From Halodesulfurarchaeum sp. (lineage in GTDB: Archaea; Halobacteriota; Halobacteria; Halobacteriales; Halobacteriaceae): a stretch of DNA of 8,975 bases. A model generated the notes under the pieces. That model saw only the letters and a list, made by a program, of their open reading frames with translations, ran no database searches and was not told the DNA's origin. Both the position numbers and the translations under genes were made by a program. Positions 5,811 to 8,975 of this stretch are shown here, one piece after another. The DNA is taken from contig JAGXLJ010000028.1 of the NCBI GenBank assembly GCA_018334775.1, positions 1-8,975 on the forward strand, given 5' to 3'. Within the stretch, counting starts at the first letter, position 1. The number at the start of each line of letters is the position of its first letter.

Positions 5811-5832
5811 CGGGACCGTCTGAGTTGACCCG

Positions 5833-7086
5833 ATGACAGATCTTTCGCTTTCAGGCCCCGTCCCGGACGAAGCCACGGATGGGGTCTGGCTCGCGTGTAT
5901 CGAGTGTGGCGAAACGGTCGCGCCCTTCGAAGAACCGACCTACAAGTGTGCTAACTGTGGGTCGTTGCTCGAAGCCCGATACGAAGACTATCATGACCTT
6001 GACGCCTTCTCCGGTTCCGGGGTCTGGCGCTACGACGCCGCCATGCCGGTCGATGATGGCGTCACCATCCAGGAGGGGAACACCCCACTGTACGAGGCCC
6101 CGACTATCGAGGCCGAAACAGGCGTCGCCGACCTTCGTATCAAGCACGAGGGGATGAACCCGACCGGGAGTTTCAAAGACCGGGGAATGACCGTCGGGGT
6201 GCGGGTTGCTGAGCGGATCGGTGTCGGCCGGTTAGCCTGTGCGAGCACGGGGAACACCAGCGCCGCGCTGGCAGCATATGGCGCCCGGGCGGACAAGGAG
6301 ACACTCGTGTTGCTCCCCGAAGGGAAGGTCGCCGAGGGGAAACTCGCCCAGGCGAGCCTCCACGGGGCGACGATGCTCGAGGTCGACGGGAACTTCGACG
6401 ATTGTCTGGATATCGTCTCGGAACTGGCCGACAGGGGCGAGGTCTACCTCCTCAACTCGCTGAACCCGTTCCGACTCGAGGGCCAGAAAACCATCGGCCT
6501 CGAAATAATCGAGCAGTTCCTGGACCAGACCGGTGACGTGCCGGACCGCATCGTTCTTCCAGTGGGGAACGCTGGCAACACGGCCGCGCTCCACAAGGCG
6601 TTCCGCGAACTCGTCGAGGCGGAGGTACTCGAAGACGACGAGGTCCCAGTCCTGACTGGTGTCCAGGCCGCGGGCGCCGCTCCAATGGTGGAGGCGATTC
6701 AGGAGGGCAACGACACGGTCACCCGCTGGGAGGACGTGGAAACCCGGGCCACGGCAATTCGAATTGGGGAGCCGGTCAATGCCCCGAAGGCCATCCCCGC
6801 CATCAGACAGACCGGTGGGACCGCCGTCGCCGTCGAGGACGAGGAAATCACCCGGGCCCAGCGGGACCTTGCTGCGGACGGGATCGGTGTGGAGCCCGCG
6901 AGTGCCGCATCGGTGGCCGGGCTTCGGAAACTCCGAACAGCGGGGGAAATCGGGGCCGACGAACAGGTCGTCTGCCTCACGACCGGCCACCTGCTCAAGG
7001 ACCCTGAGGCCGCCGCTGCAGCGGGAAGTGACCCACAGACAGTACCGAATTCGGTTTCGGCGGTTCTCGACGCAGCCGGCGATTAG
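5833..7086 (+). CDS. thrC: Threonine synthase (PLP-dependent)
   Basis: A 417-residue cytoplasmic enzyme that converts O-phosphohomoserine to threonine and phosphate using pyridoxal phosphate. An N-terminal rubredoxin-like zinc ribbon is present (C22-x2-C25 and C39-x2-C42), as in many archaeal and plant-type threonine synthases. The PLP lysine is K115 in NPTGSFKDRGM. The catalytic-core segment ASTGNTSAALAAYGAR follows. The phosphate-cup glycine loop is G245-N-A-G-N249 in LPVGNAGNTAAL, and a late segment reads GIGVEPASAASVAG. These fit the fold-type II family; cysteate synthase and threonine dehydratase relatives are less likely given the zinc ribbon and motif set, but a paralogue with another substrate cannot be excluded. 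The ATG start fits the promoter spacing. The TAG stop overlaps the metX stop on the other strand by four bases. Confidence 0.92.
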   Translation: MTDLSLSGPVPDEATDGVWLACIECGETVAPFEEPTYKCANCGSLLEARYEDYHDLDAFSGSGVWRYDAAMPVDDGVTIQEGNTPLYEAPTIEAETGVADLRIKHEGMNPTGSFKDRGMTVGVRVAERIGVGRLACASTGNTSAALAAYGARADKETLVLLPEGKVAEGKLAQASLHGATMLEVDGNFDDCLDIVSELADRGEVYLLNSLNPFRLEGQKTIGLEIIEQFLDQTGDVPDRIVLPVGNAGNTAALHKAFRELVEAEVLEDDEVPVLTGVQAAGAAPMVEAIQEGNDTVTRWEDVETRATAIRIGEPVNAPKAIPAIRQTGGTAVAVEDEEITRAQRDLAADGIGVEPASAASVAGLRKLRTAGEIGADEQVVCLTTGHLLKDPEAAAAAGSDPQTVPNSVSAVLDAAGD

Positions 7087-8261
7087 GACGAAGCGCGCAG
7101 TTCCTGTGGCTCCCGGCTGCTTCGGTCACCGTCTAAAAAATCCGTGAGGGGGTCGATCACCGTCTCAGGTCGGGCGAGGAAGACGTCGTGCCCGTAATCA
7201 TCGACGATCCGTTCGAATCGGACGGTGGCCCCAGCCTCTTCGAATGCGTCGGCAATTTCGCGCCCCTGTTCGACGGTGAACTGCCAGTCCCCGGTGTAGC
7301 TCAGGACGAACACCGAGCCGTCAAAATCCGATACGGCGTCTGCGGCGCTTGCGTGGCCGCTGGCGAGGTCGTACTCGTCCATGGCCCGGAGAAGATAGAG
7401 GTAGCTGTTGGCGTCGAACCGTTCGGTGAAGGTTTTCGCGTTGTAATCGAGGTAGGAGGCGATGTCCCGGTAGGAGAAAGCCTCGGCGGTCGGGTCCTCT
7501 AAACCGGCAAGCATTCGGTCTGCCGCCCGTCGACCGAAGCGGTTCTCCATCGAGTCTTTCGAGAGGTACTGGACGTGACCGATTCGACGGGCGAGGCCCA
7601 GGCCGTCCGTCGGCCCGGGACCGCCATAGTACTCCCCGCCCTGGTACTCCGGGTCCTGCGTGATCGCCCGGCGAGCAATGGAGTCAAACGCGAGGTTCTG
7701 GGTATCGACCCGCGGACCGGTTGCGATAGCGGCGATACGCTCGACACGATCCGGGTAGGTCCGGGCCCATTCGAGGGCGTTCATCCCACCGACGCTCCCA
7801 CCGATGACCGCGTACAGCGTTTCGATGTCCAGTTCGTCGAGCAACCGCGCCTGGGCGCGCACCCAGTCAGTAATGGTGACAGGTGGGAAGTCCGGCCCGT
7901 AAGGCTCCCCGTCAGGCCCCATCGACGTTGGGCCAGTCGTCCCATAGCAGGACCCTGGGACATTCGCGACGATGACGAAAAATTCCTCGGTGTCGACGGC
8001 CCGACCGGGACCGACGACGTCGCTCCACCACCCGGCAGCCTGACCGTCGATTCCCTCGGGTCCCGGGCCGGTAACGTATTGGCTCCCCGTCAGCGCGTGC
8101 GCAACGAGGACAGGCGGGTTCGATGCGTCCCCGTATGTCTCGTAGGCCACATCGAGGTCGAGTGAGCCCCCACGCTCGAACTCGAAGTGACCGACGGACA
8201 CCTTTCTGGTCGGCGGGGCCAGTGGACCGCCAGGGTTGGGGGGAGACTGCTTACCTGTCAT
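7083..8261 (-). CDS. metX: Homoserine O-acetyltransferase
   Basis: MetX (392 residues) transfers an acetyl group from acetyl-CoA to homoserine, opening the direct-sulfhydrylation route to methionine. It has an alpha/beta-hydrolase fold. The nucleophile elbow is GGSVGGMNALEW with S156. The other triad members are D325 in YTGDWQFTVEQ and H358 in YGHDVFLARPE. NVPGSCYGTTGPTS is the typical substrate-pocket segment, and LVAHALTGSQYV lies near the oxyanion hole. The first 18 or so residues are a Pro/Gly-rich tail before the conserved core. Some MetX homologues use succinyl-CoA; I cannot exclude that from sequence alone. ATG at 8261 has a TATA-like box about 29 bp upstream and no SD, which fits a leaderless mRNA. 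No metY (O-acetylhomoserine sulfhydrylase), its usual partner, is adjacent. It converges on thrC with overlapping stops. Confidence 0.94.
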   Translation of the reverse strand: MTGKQSPPNPGGPLAPPTRKVSVGHFEFERGGSLDLDVAYETYGDASNPPVLVAHALTGSQYVTGPGPEGIDGQAAGWWSDVVGPGRAVDTEEFFVIVANVPGSCYGTTGPTSMGPDGEPYGPDFPPVTITDWVRAQARLLDELDIETLYAVIGGSVGGMNALEWARTYPDRVERIAAIATGPRVDTQNLAFDSIARRAITQDPEYQGGEYYGGPGPTDGLGLARRIGHVQYLSKDSMENRFGRRAADRMLAGLEDPTAEAFSYRDIASYLDYNAKTFTERFDANSYLYLLRAMDEYDLASGHASAADAVSDFDGSVFVLSYTGDWQFTVEQGREIADAFEEAGATVRFERIVDDYGHDVFLARPETVIDPLTDFLDGDRSSREPQELRASS

Positions 8262-8283
8262 GATTCACGTGCATAATCGGACT

Positions 8284-8295
8284 CTACTATATTAC
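8284..8295 (-). promoter_or_regulatory. metX: TATA-like box of metX
   Basis: On the minus strand GTAATATAGTAG is centred about 29 bp upstream of the metX ATG. The core TATATT/AATATA is nearly symmetrical, so it could also be read on the plus strand towards the intergenic region. Confidence 0.45.
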
Positions 8296-8316
8296 TGCTA
8301 TGTAAGTTGGTGCTTG

Positions 8317-8406
8317 TAAATGTTCCCATCACTGGGCGGTTCCACTCCCCCCGAGCACCGTTCACTACACCTCTCCCAGTCGGGCCGTGGGCTGAACCAC
8401 GTTTTT
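8317..8406 (+). ncRNA. Candidate small structured RNA between metX and ligA
   Basis: If the near-symmetrical TATA-like element at 8286-8294 also works rightwards, transcription would begin near 8317 and could stop at the hairpin and T-run ending at 8406. Inside, ACTGGGCGGT (8331-8340) can pair with ACCG (8357-8360) and then CCCAGT (8375-8380), ten pairs with a 14-nt bulge on one side. No ORF of note lies here and it is not a tRNA. The 5' end is a guess. Only structure and flanking signals support it; no family is recognised. Confidence 0.15.
8386..8406 (+). terminator. Terminator-like hairpin plus T-run
   Basis: CGTGG (8386-8390), loop GCTGAA, CCACG (8397-8401) and then TTTTT (8402-8406). 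It looks like an intrinsic terminator on the plus strand. No annotated plus-strand gene ends here, since metX runs the other way. It would end either an unrecognised short RNA or antisense read-through over metX. Confidence 0.35.
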
Positions 8407-8440
8407 GATTTGTAATCAGCACTCGAGTTCCCCTGACTCC

Positions 8441-8452
8441 CGAAAGTAAAAC
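8441..8452 (+). promoter_or_regulatory. ligA: Probable ligA promoter (BRE plus TATA-like box)
   Basis: CGAAAG (8441-8446) runs into AGTAAAAC (8445-8452), centred about 28 bp before the ligA ATG. This is a good match to the haloarchaeal BRE/TATA layout for a leaderless mRNA. Confidence 0.5.
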
Positions 8453-8476
8453 ACTGGGCGCGTCCAACCCGACTAT

Positions 8477-8975
8477 ATGACTTCCCGGAACCCGCCGGAC
8501 AACCCCTACATAGCCGACCCCAACCCGGACTTCACGCCCGTCGAGACCCTCTCCGAAACCGCAGCACGAGCCCAGGCGGAAACGCTCCGCGAAGCCATTC
8601 GGTATCACGACTACCGCTACTACGTCAAAGCGGACCCGGTCATCGCCGACCGGACCTACGACCACCTATTTTCGCGCCTGCAGACACTGGAGGATGCCTT
8701 CGACCTGCAGACCCCCGATTCACCCACTCGCCGCGTCGGTGGCCAACCACTCGACGAGTTAGAGACCGTCGAGCACGTGGTCCCGATGCTCTCGATCGAT
8801 GCAGGAGACGACGACGAGGCCGCCCGGGAGTTCGATACCCGGGTTCGCCGAACCGTCGACACCCCGGAATACGTCTGTGAACCGAAATTCGACGGGCTCT
8901 CCGTCGAGGTGATCTATCGGGAGGGAGTCTACGAACGGGCCGCAACACGGGGCGATGGTCAGGAGGGAGAGGACG
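8477..8975 (+). CDS. ligA: NAD-dependent DNA ligase LigA, N-terminal part (3' end outside window)
   Basis: The first 166 codons of an NAD-dependent DNA ligase, which seals nicks in DNA and uses NAD rather than ATP. Domain Ia, which binds NAD, is recognised from the run RYHDYRYYVKADPVIADRTYD (residues 42-62). Next come HVVPMLSIDAG, where bacterial LigA often has a PMLSLxNAF segment, and the adenylation motif E135-P-K137-F-D-G140, with K137 the lysine that carries AMP. TRGDG follows at 157-161. The frame stays open to the window edge, so the nucleotidyltransferase remainder, OB fold, zinc finger, HhH and BRCT domains cannot be checked. ATG 8477 is chosen because it is about 28 bp after a TATA-like box and gives a short 28-residue lead before domain Ia. 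LigA is a bacterial-type enzyme known in haloarchaea (LigN of Haloferax volcanii), where it is regarded as acquired by transfer from bacteria. Confidence 0.93.
   Translation, partial: MTSRNPPDNPYIADPNPDFTPVETLSETAARAQAETLREAIRYHDYRYYVKADPVIADRTYDHLFSRLQTLEDAFDLQTPDSPTRRVGGQPLDELETVEHVVPMLSIDAGDDDEAAREFDTRVRRTVDTPEYVCEPKFDGLSVEVIYREGVYERAATRGDGQEGED

Noticed and set aside
6232..6990. 252-codon open frame on the minus strand inside thrC
   Set aside because: Antisense shadow of the well-supported threonine synthase; no motif, promoter or acidic composition of its own.
8317..8406. tRNA gene in the metX-ligA spacer
   Set aside because: GGTTCC at 8338 recalls a T-arm, but there is no acceptor stem, anticodon arm or D-loop pattern around it.
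8258..8665. 135-codon minus-strand frame between metX and ligA
   Set aside because: It overlaps the conserved ligA start antisense and runs through both promoters; no motif.
1..8975. CRISPR array, insertion sequence, integrase or defence system
   Set aside because: No regularly spaced repeats, no terminal inverted repeats flanking a transposase, and every sizeable frame is explained by housekeeping metabolism or DNA maintenance.

Overview
The window looks like chromosomal DNA from a halophilic archaeon (class Halobacteria). The DNA is GC-rich. The predicted proteins carry many Asp and Glu and few Lys. Most genes or operons have a TATA-like box about 26-31 bp before the start codon and no Shine-Dalgarno sequence, which is the usual arrangement for haloarchaeal leaderless transcripts. 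The carrier-protein (LysW/LysX) arginine genes and the NAD-dependent DNA ligase also fit this group. I cannot name a genus from the sequence.

Layout, left to right. (1) The 3' end of an XPD/Rad3/DinG-type DNA helicase (+), cut by the window edge, meets a 2H-phosphoesterase (LigT/2'-5' RNA ligase-like) gene (-) with its stop codon directly abutting. (2) A two-helix 63-residue membrane protein (-). (3) A gene-poor stretch of about 300 bp before argG, holding a promoter, a possible 29-codon Arg-rich leader ORF and several mutually exclusive RNA helices. (4) argG and argH (+), seven bases apart, then a 188-bp spacer with inverted repeats, then lysW and lysX (+), two bases apart. (5) A threonine synthase gene (+) whose 3' end overlaps metX (-) by four bases. 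(6) A 215-bp divergent intergenic region with promoters for both flanking genes and a terminator-like hairpin. (7) The first 166 codons of ligA (+), cut by the window end.

How the genes fit together. ArgG and ArgH perform the last two steps of arginine synthesis (citrulline to argininosuccinate to arginine). LysW and LysX start the carrier-protein route: LysX attaches glutamate to the C-terminal Glu of LysW, and later Arg enzymes modify it there. The middle genes (argC, B, D, E, F homologues) that often follow lysX in haloarchaea are not here; threonine synthase follows instead. Threonine synthase and MetX lie on the two branches leaving homoserine (threonine versus methionine). Most of the window is therefore aspartate/glutamate-family amino-acid biosynthesis, flanked by DNA-repair or replication genes.

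I see no mobile element, CRISPR array, tRNA or rRNA. The least explained part is the argG leader (about 1531-1758), which looks like an attenuator on paper but is only a hypothesis. Second is a possible small RNA between metX and ligA.
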